Assembly (NCBI RefSeq): GCF_014905095.1
Contig: NZ_CP041165.1
Coordinates: 868,001 to 932,000, forward strand
Reading direction: 5' to 3'
DNA: 64,000 nt
Source: Sulfurimonas marina
GTDB taxonomy: Bacteria > Campylobacterota > Campylobacteria > Campylobacterales > Sulfurimonadaceae
Both the position numbers and the translations under genes were made by a program. The notes beneath the pieces were generated by a model. That model was given only the letters and a program-made list of their open reading frames with translations. It ran no database searches and was not told the origin of the DNA. Each line of letters starts with the position of its first letter. Position 1 is the first letter of the stretch. Below, piece by piece: positions 44,727-54,513 of the stretch.

Positions 44727-46658
44727 TTAAATAGTGTCTAAAATAAGTTGTCCAAGTTTGTTAACATCATCTGTATTGGCAAAACAACTTTTCTCTCCAC
44801 ATACCATAAATCCTTGATCTTCACTTGCTTTTAAAAGTGTAAAAGGATATTCGATATCTTTTAGTTTAGCGCTATTTTCTTTTAGGTTTGTTAAATTCGA
44901 TTTTACTATACGATCTCCTTTGATATATCTGAGTGCCTGTGAAAGCATGTACGGATAATATATAGGACGGCGTCCAAGATCGTAAGAGTTGTACTCCATA
45001 GTTTTAAAAGCAAAGTGTGTGTATTTTTCATCTTCTAGTAACATCCCAAGCGTTAAAAGTACATCTACCATAGTACTTACACTGCTTGTATAGGTGTTAT
45101 CAGTTACCTCTGCTTTTGTTTGAAACTCACCCACACTAAAGTTCCATAACCCTTTATCGTAAAAGTTTTCAAGTGCTTTATTTACCATTCTTTGCGCCTG
45201 AATGAGATAAAGGTCATCTTGTGTAGCTTTATAGCCGCTAAGAAGTGCTTTTGCTAAAAATGCATAATCCTCTAGAAATGCTTCAACTTTAGGTGTTTTA
45301 TCTACAAGTGCCGAGTGGTAGAGTGTATCGTTAAGATACATCTTGTTTAAAAGTGCATCAAGTGCATCTATAGCCTTTTTTAAATAGCTGTTGTCTACCA
45401 TACCCAGTTGAAAAAGGGAGTGGATCATCATCGAAGACCAAGAAGTTTGCACTTTTTTATCTATAAACGGATAGTCACGTTTTGCACGAACTCCCTGGAG
45501 TAAGATCTTCACATCTTTAAACCACTCAGGAACTTTCTCGTCAAAACGGATGATGTTTTTCCCCTCAAAGTTTCCATCCGGTGTTACATTCATCTCATGA
45601 CACATTTTCTCCGGGTTTTCATAGCCGTTTTTTTCCAGTAGCTCATAAACCTCTTCATAAGTGTAGGTAAAGTAAGTTCCCTCTTCACCTTCGCTGTCAG
45701 CATCACTTGCACTGTAAAAAAGATTGTCCTCAGACATGAAGTTAAACCAAAAATCTGCAATCTCTTTTGCAGTCTGTAAGTAGTTTTCATCTTTGTAAGC
45801 AAGGTACCCATCAAGATAGTTTTCACAAAGTAGGGCATTATCGTATAACATCTTTTCAAAGTGGGGTACTAACCATTTCTCATCAACAGAGTAGCGGCAA
45901 AATCCGCCGTCAACAAGATCGTACATTCCACCTTTTTTCATCTGATCAAGCGTATTTGTAAGCATTGCAGTGATCGCTTTATCGTGGTAAAGATTATCTA
46001 TTATCTGCAGTGATTTTAATGTTGATGCATGTGGAAACTTCGGTTTTACAGAAAAACCGCCGAAGTTTGGCTGGTAATTGCTTTTCGCCTGATTCACAAA
46101 TGTAAGGTAAAACTCCTCTTTTAACACTGTTGCTTCTTTAGGGTGTTCAACATGGTTGATAAACCCTTCAACTTCATCGGCGTTTTTATAAAGCTGTGGA
46201 TCGTTTTCTTCTACCTTTGTAGCTATAAGGGCAGTGAGCTCTTTAAAACCCATCCCTTCAACACTACCTTCATTAGATTCAGGAGGGATGTAAGTTCCTG
46301 CAAAAAACGGTTTATTTTGAGGTGTACAAAAGATAGATGTCGGCCAGCCCCCTGCACGACGGTTAAGCAGTTGATATACCTCTTGGTAGTGTTTATCTAT
46401 ATCGGGGCGCTCTTCACGATCTACCTTGATCGCAATAAAGTTTTTGTTTAAAATCTCTGCACACTCATCATTTTCAAAAACCTGTTCCTCCATTACGTGA
46501 CACCAGTGACACGATGAATATCCGATGCTTATAAAAATTGCTTTATTCTCTTTTTCGGCTGTCTCAAACGCTTCATCACACCAAGGCCACCAATCAACGG
46601 GGTTATTTTTATGTTGTTGTAGATAAGGTGAATCCTCTTTTTCTAATCTATTGGCCAT
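44727..46658 (-). CDS. Thioredoxin-domain protein of the YyaL/DUF255 family
   Basis: A 643-residue protein with an N-terminal thioredoxin-like domain (~1-160) that starts [20 protein letters not shown] and holds [13 protein letters not shown]. The rest is an alpha/alpha-toroid (six-hairpin glycosidase-like) domain with [20 protein letters not shown] and [15 protein letters not shown]. Human SPATA20 belongs to the same family; the biochemical activity is uncertain. It begins the minus-strand run toward ppk2, plsC and the pdx genes and is divergent from the deoxyribosyltransferase. Confidence 0.9.
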   Translation of the reverse strand: MANRLEKEDSPYLQQHKNNPVDWWPWCDEAFETAEKENKAIFISIGYSSCHWCHVMEEQVFENDECAEILNKNFIAIKVDREERPDIDKHYQEVYQLLNRRAGGWPTSIFCTPQNKPFFAGTYIPPESNEGSVEGMGFKELTALIATKVEENDPQLYKNADEVEGFINHVEHPKEATVLKEEFYLTFVNQAKSNYQPNFGGFSVKPKFPHASTLKSLQIIDNLYHDKAITAMLTNTLDQMKKGGMYDLVDGGFCRYSVDEKWLVPHFEKMLYDNALLCENYLDGYLAYKDENYLQTAKEIADFWFNFMSEDNLFYSASDADSEGEEGTYFTYTYEEVYELLEKNGYENPEKMCHEMNVTPDGNFEGKNIIRFDEKVPEWFKDVKILLQGVRAKRDYPFIDKKVQTSWSSMMIHSLFQLGMVDNSYLKKAIDALDALLNKMYLNDTLYHSALVDKTPKVEAFLEDYAFLAKALLSGYKATQDDLYLIQAQRMVNKALENFYDKGLWNFSVGEFQTKAEVTDNTYTSSVSTMVDVLLTLGMLLEDEKYTHFAFKTMEYNSYDLGRRPIYYPYMLSQALRYIKGDRIVKSNLTNLKENSAKLKDIEYPFTLLKASEDQGFMVCGEKSCFANTDDVNKLGQLILDTI

Positions 46659-46769
46659 AAAATCTCTCTTATTATATTTTTTTGTAGAGTATGATAAAGA
46701 GGCTAATTTTGTCCTTAAAGAAAATAAAATGTTACAATAATAAAAAAATATTTTAAACTGGGAAATTTT

Positions 46770-47264
46770 ATGAAAAAAATATATATCGCCGGGCCGGATG
46801 TTTTTGAAAAAGATTCAATTGAGATAGGGAAACAACTTGTAAAACTATGTAGAGAGTATGGTTTTGAGGGGTTGTATCCTTTAGACAACGTAGTCGATTT
46901 TTCTCAGGAAAAACATAAAATAGCACAAGATATATATGACGCAAATGCAGCAATGATAAAAAAAGCAGATATCGTAATAGCAAATTTAAACACTTTTCGA
47001 GGTAAAGAAGCCGATAGCGGTACTGTGTGGGAGTGTGGTTATGCAAGCGGTCTTGGAAAAGAGGTGTATGGTTATATGCAGAATACAGATAGTTATATTA
47101 CAAATTTTAACGATGATGAAAAGTTTGAAAGAGACGGCTACTGCGTTGATACAAAAGAGCGTATGATCGAAGATTTTGATCATCCCATTAACTTGATGAT
47201 AGCGTGCTCGGTAAAAAAGATTATAGCCGGAGAGTTTGAAGATGTCTTAAAGGCAATCGCATAA
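46770..47264 (+). CDS. Nucleoside 2-deoxyribosyltransferase-family protein
   Basis: A 164-residue protein of the NDT/DNPH1 fold. Family features are [15 protein letters not shown] at the N-terminus, [20 protein letters not shown] and the catalytic-Glu motif [19 protein letters not shown]. Such enzymes swap or hydrolyse bases from deoxynucleosides or nucleotides. A -10-like TACAAT is near 46733. Its stop overlaps the start of the downstream sensor kinase gene (TAATG), a tight coupling whose meaning is unclear. Confidence 0.85.
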   Translation: MKKIYIAGPDVFEKDSIEIGKQLVKLCREYGFEGLYPLDNVVDFSQEKHKIAQDIYDANAAMIKKADIVIANLNTFRGKEADSGTVWECGYASGLGKEVYGYMQNTDSYITNFNDDEKFERDGYCVDTKERMIEDFDHPINLMIACSVKKIIAGEFEDVLKAIA

Positions 47265-49852
47265 TGATGAAAGCTTTATTGATTTTGTGTTTGTTTGTAC
47301 TCTCTTTACACGGAAATCTTACGGAAGAGAAAGAACTTGAAAAAATTTCTTTGCAACTGCATTGGAAGTATCAGTTTGAATATGCAGGTTTTATTGCTGC
47401 AAAAGAGAAAGGTTTTTATAAAGATGTAGGCTTGGATGTTGAATTCCTGGAATACAACAAAGGGATTGATATTGAAGAAGCTGTGCTGCGGGGTAAGGCT
47501 ACTTACGGTATCTATAACTCATCAACTATGATAGATTATCTTAGAGGAAAACCTATAAAGCTAGTCGCATCTTTTTTTAAACGCGCCGCCTTGGTTTTGA
47601 TCACAAAGCCAAATATTAAATCCCCAGAGGATTTAAAAGGTAAAACAATTATGGCTGCTGCAAAAAAGGATTTTCTCTTAAACTTTAAACCCTTTTTAGA
47701 TGTCTACGGTATTAGTGTTGATGATATGAGATTAGTACCCCATACATATTCTATAGATGATTTTATGAGCTCTAAAGTGGACGGCATGACAGCTTTTGTA
47801 TCTGATCAGGTATATAAGTTGGATAATGAGGGGATAAAATACAACATATTAGATCCGAGTAACGATAACCTTTTTGTGTTACAAATGGAACTTTTCACGA
47901 CCGACAATGAAGTAAAAAATCATCCAAAAAGAGTGCTTGACTTTAGAAATGCATCTATTAAAGGGTGGCAGTATGCTTTGAGTCATAAAAAAGAGTTAGT
48001 TGAGATTATTCATAAAAAGTATGCCCCAAATATTTCCAAAAGCGATCTTTTAGATGAAGCAAAAGGGATTGAGAAACTTATTCTTCCATATACGTATGAC
48101 ATAGGCTCTATAGATAAAAACTTTTTAAGTAAACAGATGGAGTTTTTTAAAAAGGAGTATAAGCTCGATCCCTCTAAAGACCTTTCAAACTTTGTTTTTA
48201 ACTATGAGTATATAGATAAAAGTTTATGTTTAACTTCCAAGGAGAAAGAGTATATAAAAAAACATCCTGTTATTGATGTATGTATACATAACGAGCAGTT
48301 TCCTATTGATGGGATAGATAAAGGAAAAATGACGGGTGTAATGTCAGATATATTCAACGATATTTCTCAGACGACATCTCTTAGTTTTAGGGCAATTGCC
48401 AGTAAGTCACATAAGGAGTTAAACCAAAAACTAAGAAGAGGTGAGTGTCAAATTCTCTCAATTTATGCAACAAGCAGTAAAGACCATCCGACTGTAGAAC
48501 CAACTCAACCTTTTATGAATATCCATTTTACCCTCCTTGGTACACTTGATAAATCTTTTGTCATACATCCGGATAATCTTGAGGGAAAAAAGATCGTTGT
48601 TCAGATGGAATCGTATAAAAACTATCTGCTCTCGTTATATCCCCACCTTGATATTGTTGTAGAAAACGATAAAAACAAGATGGTTAAGATGGTACTTTCA
48701 TCGAAAGTTCATGCACTTGCAGCCTTAGATTTTCAAGCAGATTACCTGATCGATAAATATGGATACGGGAAGTTAAAAATTACCGGCTTTCTAGCTAAAA
48801 ATCATCCAATCTCGACAAGTATAGGTATACAAAAAGATGAACCTGTTTTAGCTTCTATTATTGGAAAAGGTTTAGCTAAAATCTCTCAAGACAGAATAGA
48901 TAATATTCTTAATGAATGGAGAATTACAAGGTATCATCAAAGTATAAATTATTCCCTTGTTATTGCAACTGTTATTATTATGGGACTCATCTTACTGGTG
49001 ATGATCTATTACCAAAGAAAGCTGAAAAATTTCAATAAAGAGCTTGAAAATCAAGTTGCTGAGCAGACAAAGCTCTTAAGGGAATATAACCATTCATTAG
49101 AGGAGACTGTTGAAGAAAAAGCACAAGAGCTGATCAAAAAAGATGAGCTATTAACTATGCAGTCTAAACAAGCTGTGATGGGTGAGATGATCTCTATGAT
49201 AGCCCATCAGTGGAGACAACCGCTTAATACTATTACACTTCAAATATCAAATATGCAGCTCAAATACCTGATGGAAGAGAAACTTGATAAAGATGAGGTG
49301 ATTAAAACATTTGAGGCTATAAACTCTACTATTCTCTACCTCTCTGAGACTATAGATGACTTTAAAACATACTTTCGAAAAGATAAAGAGTTGGTTGATG
49401 TGAGCTTAAAAGAGCTGATTGAAAAAGCATTGAATCTAATTCGTCCTAGATTAAAAGATGTGCAGGTGCATCTGTATATTGCAGAGAATATACGTGCTAA
49501 AGTCTATTTTAATGAGCTTGTACAAGTGGTACTTAACATTTTAAATAATGCAATAGATGCATATGATACATGCAAAACATGTTCAAAAGAGATACATATC
49601 TCGGTAAAACAAAAAGAGAATATGAATGTGATCCATATTGAAGACAATGCAGGGGGAATAAAGGAAGCACACTTAGAAAAGTTGTTTGAACCTTATTTTA
49701 GTACAAAAGGGAAAAATGGAACGGGGCTGGGACTCTATATGTCCCAGATGATTATAGAAAAACAGTTTGGAGGTTTCTTAAAAGTTGATACCTATGATGA
49801 CAAAACAAATTTTAAAATTTATCTGCCTATAACTTACCCTGTTTCACCATAG
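47264..49852 (+). CDS. Histidine kinase with two substrate-binding sensor domains (NMT1-like and SBP_bac_3-like)
   Basis: An 862-residue membrane kinase. After a signal sequence (KALLILCLFVLSLHG), residues ~25-300 resemble an NMT1/THI5-type binding protein (LQLHWKYQFEYAGFIAAKEKG). Residues ~310-550 are a SBP_bac_3-type domain introduced by LTSKEKEYIKKHPVIDVCIH. One membrane helix (SLVIATVIIMGLILLVMIYY) and a coiled coil lead to a HisKA-like box MISMIAHQWRQPLNTI (His ~648), then HATPase motifs NILNNAIDAYD, DNAGGIKE and GTGLGLYMS. It should sense a periplasmic ligand and phosphorylate an unknown response regulator; none is adjacent. Confidence 0.88.
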   Translation: MMKALLILCLFVLSLHGNLTEEKELEKISLQLHWKYQFEYAGFIAAKEKGFYKDVGLDVEFLEYNKGIDIEEAVLRGKATYGIYNSSTMIDYLRGKPIKLVASFFKRAALVLITKPNIKSPEDLKGKTIMAAAKKDFLLNFKPFLDVYGISVDDMRLVPHTYSIDDFMSSKVDGMTAFVSDQVYKLDNEGIKYNILDPSNDNLFVLQMELFTTDNEVKNHPKRVLDFRNASIKGWQYALSHKKELVEIIHKKYAPNISKSDLLDEAKGIEKLILPYTYDIGSIDKNFLSKQMEFFKKEYKLDPSKDLSNFVFNYEYIDKSLCLTSKEKEYIKKHPVIDVCIHNEQFPIDGIDKGKMTGVMSDIFNDISQTTSLSFRAIASKSHKELNQKLRRGECQILSIYATSSKDHPTVEPTQPFMNIHFTLLGTLDKSFVIHPDNLEGKKIVVQMESYKNYLLSLYPHLDIVVENDKNKMVKMVLSSKVHALAALDFQADYLIDKYGYGKLKITGFLAKNHPISTSIGIQKDEPVLASIIGKGLAKISQDRIDNILNEWRITRYHQSINYSLVIATVIIMGLILLVMIYYQRKLKNFNKELENQVAEQTKLLREYNHSLEETVEEKAQELIKKDELLTMQSKQAVMGEMISMIAHQWRQPLNTITLQISNMQLKYLMEEKLDKDEVIKTFEAINSTILYLSETIDDFKTYFRKDKELVDVSLKELIEKALNLIRPRLKDVQVHLYIAENIRAKVYFNELVQVVLNILNNAIDAYDTCKTCSKEIHISVKQKENMNVIHIEDNAGGIKEAHLEKLFEPYFSTKGKNGTGLGLYMSQMIIEKQFGGFLKVDTYDDKTNFKIYLPITYPVSP

Positions 49853-50048
49853 AAAAGACTAATGGGATATTTATCCCATCGTTGTTAAAACCCTCATCGT
49901 GACAAGATTCACACTTGTCACCCATAGGGCAAACATCATTCTCAAAAACTTCTTTAATCGTTTGAAAGTTATTCTTTTTGATACACTCTGCTATATCTTT
50001 AGCAGTTAAAGAGTTACATATACAAATTTCCGTATTTGGATCGATCAT
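49827..50048 (-). CDS. BFD-like [2Fe-2S]-binding protein
   Basis: A 73-residue protein with the BFD-like ferredoxin pattern: CICNSLTAKDIAECI, then CPMGDKCESCHDEG. Four cysteines in CxC and CxxxxxC/CxxC spacing could ligate a [2Fe-2S] cluster, though one more Cys than usual is present. It follows dsbD by eight bases and is probably cotranscribed. Its 3' end overlaps the convergent kinase gene by 26 bp. Confidence 0.7.
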   Translation of the reverse strand: MIDPNTEICICNSLTAKDIAECIKKNNFQTIKEVFENDVCPMGDKCESCHDEGFNNDGINIPLVFSMVKQGKL

Positions 50049-50056
50049 TAAAGCTC

Positions 50057-51808
50057 CTAGTAAACAGTTTTAAGGTGTGTTAAAAATTTTTGAGGCTCAG
50101 TAAAACCTACTATTGTTTTAGCGTTTATAGGGTTGAGCTCTTCATCAAAAAAGATGAGTACCGGAGGACCGAATACTCCATATTTTTTATTTAATGCTTT
50201 TGTATTTTCATCGTTTGCAGTTACATCTGCACGCACTAAAACAAAATCTTTAAGCTCAGAAATTACAGAAGGGTCTCTAAAAGTGATCTCATCAAACTCT
50301 TTACACGCTACACACCACTCAGCAGAGAAGTCCAGCATGATTTTTTTCCCTTTGTTCTGTTCTAAAACAGCATCTAACTCAGCTATTGAAGTGATAACCT
50401 CAAAGTGAAGCTCTTCACTCTGAATTACTTGAGAGGCAACACTTTTGCCCGCTAAAAACTCAAGTGGTTTTGTTAAACTCGCTTTGCCCGCTAAAAAGCT
50501 TAAAAAGAGGGTAAGAGAATAGATAAAAAGGATAACGGCAACACTGCGTTTAAAGATATGCCCCTCATTGTTAAATGCACCTAGATACAGAGCAAAACTA
50601 AGACCTAATAATCCATACAGAAGAATAGCAACGTCAGCCGGAATCACTTTTTCAAGCATCCAGATAGCAACTGCCAGCATGATAACGCCGAAAGTAGCGT
50701 TTACCATAGTCATCCAAGCTCCAGGTTTCGGCATAAACTTACCTGCACTCACACCTACTAAAATAAGAGGAAGACCCATACCGATACTCATACTAAACAG
50801 AGCTGCAGCACCTAAAAGTGCATCTCCTGTTTGACCAATATATACTAGAGCACCTGCAAGTGGAGCTGCAACACAAGGTCCTACGATTAAAGCAGATAAA
50901 AATCCCATAATAGCGACACCGATAAAACCGGTTTTAGATGAGTTCTGGCTCACTCTTGAAACAATTGCATCTGGAAGTTTTAGTTCATAAAACCCAAACA
51001 TAGACATTGCAAGGGCTACAAAAACACCTGCAAACGAGTATACTACCCATGGAGTCTGCAGTGCTGCTTGGAGGTTTGAACCAAACAGTCCAGCTAAAAC
51101 ACCTGCGATCGTGTATGCAATTGCCATTGCTAGTACATATACAACAGAAAGTACAAACGCTTTTCTAGTTGTTAAACCTTCTCCTTGAGAGATGATAACA
51201 CCGGAAATAATCGGGATCATAGGAAATACACACGGTGTCAGAGAAAGTAGTATCCCAAATACAAAAAACGTTGCGAGTATTACAAAAAATCCGCTGTTTT
51301 TGATAGTATCTGAGATTAGGTCTGTTTCAGACTTTTCAGCTGTTTCAGCTTTAGGTTCCTCTTTTGCTGCTGATTCTCTAGATAGTTTAGAAGTATCAAC
51401 CTGCAGATCAAACTCTTTAGAGTAGGGCTCGTAACATAAACCCTGTTCCGAACACCCTTGGTAAGAGATTTTTAGTTTTATATCTTTTACACCCGGATTA
51501 GATGAAGTGTCCTGTAGTGTGAGGGTATATTTAGGTGAATCCAAATATACTGCATCACCGTGATGCTCTACAGGTGTAGGTTTTTGAATGTTTTTGATTG
51601 AAACATCTTTGCTGTTAAGAAGTTCCATTTTTAATTGTTTTTCATAAAGATAGATCTCTTCACCGAGAGTAATTCCAGCTTCGATCTCCATCTTCTCATT
51701 TACTTTTGCATATGGTTGAAACGCTTGATCAGGCATTAAAAAACCTGCACCGTTTACAAGAGTGGCAAATGAGAGAAAAACAAGCATAAGTTTTAGAAAA
51801 AATTTCAT
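50057..51808 (-). CDS. dsbD: Thiol:disulfide interchange protein DsbD
   Basis: A 583-residue inner-membrane protein that carries electrons from cytoplasmic thioredoxin to periplasmic thiol proteins, including cytochrome c maturation. The N-terminal DsbD-alpha domain has the Cys pair in QGCSEQGLCYEP (~118-123). The transmembrane part (~170-440) contains LTPCVFPMIP and VGPCVAAPLAGA with the redox Cys. The C-terminal thioredoxin domain has SAEWCVACKEFDE (~500). All three active cysteine pairs are present. Several c-type cytochromes in the window are likely clients. Confidence 0.94.
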   Translation of the reverse strand: MKFFLKLMLVFLSFATLVNGAGFLMPDQAFQPYAKVNEKMEIEAGITLGEEIYLYEKQLKMELLNSKDVSIKNIQKPTPVEHHGDAVYLDSPKYTLTLQDTSSNPGVKDIKLKISYQGCSEQGLCYEPYSKEFDLQVDTSKLSRESAAKEEPKAETAEKSETDLISDTIKNSGFFVILATFFVFGILLSLTPCVFPMIPIISGVIISQGEGLTTRKAFVLSVVYVLAMAIAYTIAGVLAGLFGSNLQAALQTPWVVYSFAGVFVALAMSMFGFYELKLPDAIVSRVSQNSSKTGFIGVAIMGFLSALIVGPCVAAPLAGALVYIGQTGDALLGAAALFSMSIGMGLPLILVGVSAGKFMPKPGAWMTMVNATFGVIMLAVAIWMLEKVIPADVAILLYGLLGLSFALYLGAFNNEGHIFKRSVAVILFIYSLTLFLSFLAGKASLTKPLEFLAGKSVASQVIQSEELHFEVITSIAELDAVLEQNKGKKIMLDFSAEWCVACKEFDEITFRDPSVISELKDFVLVRADVTANDENTKALNKKYGVFGPPVLIFFDEELNPINAKTIVGFTEPQKFLTHLKTVY

Positions 51809-51886
51809 GTTGTCCCTATTGTTATTGAAATAATAAAAAAGTATAACATAGAATTGTATACCTAAAGCGTAAAGTTCTACTTTATG

Positions 51887-52930
51887 TTATTGTTTTATGA
51901 TTTGTGCTACTCTTTTGGAAGATCCATGTCCAAGATATTCCCTAAGCAGTTTTGAATTTTGTAAAAAGTTGTCTCTTTTATAGTTATGAAAACTTTCCAG
52001 TAAATTCTCTTTTGTTACTTCATCTTGCAAAAATTCAGGATGCAAAGAAGTATTGTTGTACTTTTGGAGTAAAATATTTCCTAGCCCTACATAGTCAAGT
52101 TTTACAAGTCTGCTGCCGATGAAATAATCAAGTGCTTTTGCTTTATAGACGAGGATAAACGGAGTGCCGATTAAAGAAGCTTCAAGTGTTGCCGTCCCGC
52201 TGCATATAAATGCGAAATCAACATCGTGCAGTGTTGTATGTGTATCATGTGAAACAGTTATATCGCTCAAATCACCATAAAGCTCTTTCACTTCTTCTTG
52301 TGAAAAATGTTTTGGAATTACAAGGGTTGCAGGAATGTTTAATTCTGCGATCACTTCACGAAAAATCGGCATCAATCTTCTGATCTCACTTTTTCTGCTT
52401 CCCGGAAGATAAGCTATAGAGTTTACCTTCGAAGAGAGTTGCTCGTTAAAAACAGTGATCTGATCAAGCAGCGGATGTCCTACATATTCTATATTTGCCT
52501 CTTTTGGATAGTACGAAGGCTCAAAAGGCAAGATAGACGCAAGTTTGTCTATTGTCTTAGCCAATACGGGAATTCTTTTTTTCTTCCATGCCCAAGCTTG
52601 CGGAAGGATGTAGTAGATGATCTCTTTATCGGGATATCTCTTTTTGATCTTTTTTGCAAGGGGGAGATGAAAACCGGAAGAGTCGATCAAAAGTACCTTA
52701 TCGGCATCAGCTGAGAGTTCAACCATCTGATCTGCAAGTTTAAAGAAGAAACGCAGTTTTTTTAGCGCATCAACGATCCCCATAATGGCGAGTGATTGTA
52801 AGTCTATGATCGGGTTACCCAGTTTTTTGTCAAAGATACCGATAAACTCGACATCATCGCCAAGCTCTTTTTTTAGTGATGTAAGATGCACATTTGCAGA
52901 ATGCTCAAGTGCAGATACTAGTAGTTTCAT
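51887..52930 (-). CDS. lpxB: Lipid-A-disaccharide synthase
   Basis: A 347-residue GT19 glycosyltransferase joining UDP-diacylglucosamine and lipid X in lipid A synthesis. It begins MKLLVSALEHSANVHL and shows YYILPQAWAWKKKRIP, YVGHPLLDQ, IAYLPGSRKSEIRRLMPI and CSGTATLEASLIGTP. The start at 52930 overlaps the stop of the cytochrome gene by ATGA; an in-frame ATG at 52948 would add six residues and is less likely. Note E-H-S where the E-P-S motif is usual. Confidence 0.94.
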   Translation of the reverse strand: MKLLVSALEHSANVHLTSLKKELGDDVEFIGIFDKKLGNPIIDLQSLAIMGIVDALKKLRFFFKLADQMVELSADADKVLLIDSSGFHLPLAKKIKKRYPDKEIIYYILPQAWAWKKKRIPVLAKTIDKLASILPFEPSYYPKEANIEYVGHPLLDQITVFNEQLSSKVNSIAYLPGSRKSEIRRLMPIFREVIAELNIPATLVIPKHFSQEEVKELYGDLSDITVSHDTHTTLHDVDFAFICSGTATLEASLIGTPFILVYKAKALDYFIGSRLVKLDYVGLGNILLQKYNNTSLHPEFLQDEVTKENLLESFHNYKRDNFLQNSKLLREYLGHGSSKRVAQIIKQ

Positions 52931-53289
52931 GAACCGCCGTCTCCCCATGTTTGATAACTGTCGTCATAACGTTCACCATTTGCTTCGTCATGATAATTTT
53001 CGAAAAAAGTTGTTAAGTTGTCGATATCTTCATCGCTAAGATCGCTTGTAAAACTGATCATAATCTCTTGTGCCTGGGTATCTGCTTTTCCGCTTCTAAA
53101 ACGTTTGAGTTTATAGCTTAGAAAACCTTTTGAACGGTTTGCAAGAAACGGAGCACGTTGAATCCCTTCAGCTTTGTGACCATGGCAAGTGAAACACCCT
53201 TTTTGCATATAAAGCTCTTTTCCTTTCTCGTAAGGAGTTTTCCCGAAAAGAAAAGAAGAAAGTAAAAAAATTAGTAGTATAAAACGCAA
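52927..53289 (-). CDS. Small periplasmic monohaem cytochrome c
   Basis: A 120-residue class I cytochrome c-like protein with signal peptide (RFILLIFLLSSFLFG) and the haem site GCFTCHGHKAEG. Downstream RAPFLANRSKGFLSYKL and MISFTSDLSDEDIDNL resemble the cytochrome c553 family, including a candidate axial Met (EIMISF). The C-terminus is extended and acidic. Its stop overlaps lpxB by four bases. Confidence 0.82.
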   Translation of the reverse strand: MRFILLIFLLSSFLFGKTPYEKGKELYMQKGCFTCHGHKAEGIQRAPFLANRSKGFLSYKLKRFRSGKADTQAQEIMISFTSDLSDEDIDNLTTFFENYHDEANGERYDDSYQTWGDGGS

Positions 53290-53308
53290 CTCTTAAGCCT
53301 TTTTTCTT

Positions 53309-53314
53309 TATAAT
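53309..53314 (+). promoter_or_regulatory. -10 element for the dihydroorotase-like gene
   Basis: TATAAT lies 35 bp before the ATG at 53350, followed by the strong ribosome site GAGGTGG. The 60-bp gap is shared with the divergent cytochrome gene. Confidence 0.45.
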
Positions 53315-53349
53315 ATCGTAATTATATCAGAATCAGAGGTGGTGTAAGC

Positions 53350-54513
53350 ATGGTTATAACAAATGCAAAAGTGTATGATGTTGACGGTTGTAAAGAGTTA
53401 GATGTAAAGATCGTCGACGGTAAGATCGTTGAACTTGGAACATCTTTAACGGATGAAGAGATAATAGACGCAAAAGGTGCATATCTTCTTCCTGCATTAG
53501 TAGATAAAAACGTAAGTCTGCTTGATGCTACACTTAATGCAAAAAATATCAATGCAATAGCGGCAGAAGCAAAAAAAGGCGGAGTGGGCAGAGTTGTACT
53601 TAACCCTCATTCAACTCCTGCAATTGATAATGAAATTGTTTTAGAATATGCGAAAAACAGTATTAAAGATATTGACGATGTACAAATTGATCTTATGCTT
53701 AACACTTTACAAGATGATTTAAGCCTTTCAAACATCGCTATACTTTTGAAAAAAGGTGCATCATCACCATATATGAGCACAATTGCGAAAAACAATATTG
53801 CTATTAAGATCGCAGAATATGTAAAGATGTACGACACTACACTTCATTGTAAGGCTGAAGACAACTCATTGATCCACTCAGGTGTTATGTTTGACGGAGA
53901 TGTGAGTTCAAACTTAGGCCTCTCAGGTATTCCAGAACTTAGTGAAGTATTACACGTTTCAAGAATGATTGAGATCGCAAGATATTTCGATATCAAAATC
54001 CTTTTTAAATCTATCGCATCACCTAGAAGTATAGAACTTATCTCAAAAGCAAAACAAGAGGGTGTACAGGTTTCTTGTGAGGTTTCTATCCACCACCTTA
54101 TGCGTTGCGATGAGTCATGTAGAGATTTTAATACGATCGCAAAAATTAATCCGCCGCTTGCCTCAAAAGATGATATGCATAAATTGCAAGAACTTCTTAG
54201 AAATGGTGAGATCGATAGACTTACAACACTGCATCAGCCAAACTCACCTGTAAACAAAGAGGTTGCTTTTGACGATGCAGCATACGGATGTTCAGCTCTT
54301 GGAGATGCATTGCCTCTATACTATACAAAACTTGTAAAAACTGAGATGATCGATATGGAGACACTTTTAAAGCTGACTACCGACAATGGTAAAATCGAAG
54401 TAGGAGCTTCAGCAGAGCTTGTGTTATTTGACCCGACACAGAGCTATACTGTAAATAACGTGGACTCTTTATATAACTTCGAAGAGCTTTTTGGAATCGT
54501 CACACCACTTTAA
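53350..54513 (+). CDS. Dihydroorotase homologue lacking the metal-binding motif (PyrC'-like)
   Basis: A 387-residue amidohydrolase-fold protein related to dihydroorotase: ITNAKVYDVDGCKELDVKIV at the start and VGASAELVLFDPTQSYTV at the end. The conserved HxH that binds zinc is replaced: the sequence reads LLPALVDKNVSLLD where active enzymes have PGxIDxHVH. The late D-H-x-P is also lost (TLHQPNSPV). It should be non-catalytic. In several bacteria such inactive homologues act as structural partners of aspartate transcarbamoylase PyrB. No pyrB is adjacent. Confidence 0.82.
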   Translation: MVITNAKVYDVDGCKELDVKIVDGKIVELGTSLTDEEIIDAKGAYLLPALVDKNVSLLDATLNAKNINAIAAEAKKGGVGRVVLNPHSTPAIDNEIVLEYAKNSIKDIDDVQIDLMLNTLQDDLSLSNIAILLKKGASSPYMSTIAKNNIAIKIAEYVKMYDTTLHCKAEDNSLIHSGVMFDGDVSSNLGLSGIPELSEVLHVSRMIEIARYFDIKILFKSIASPRSIELISKAKQEGVQVSCEVSIHHLMRCDESCRDFNTIAKINPPLASKDDMHKLQELLRNGEIDRLTTLHQPNSPVNKEVAFDDAAYGCSALGDALPLYYTKLVKTEMIDMETLLKLTTDNGKIEVGASAELVLFDPTQSYTVNNVDSLYNFEELFGIVTPL

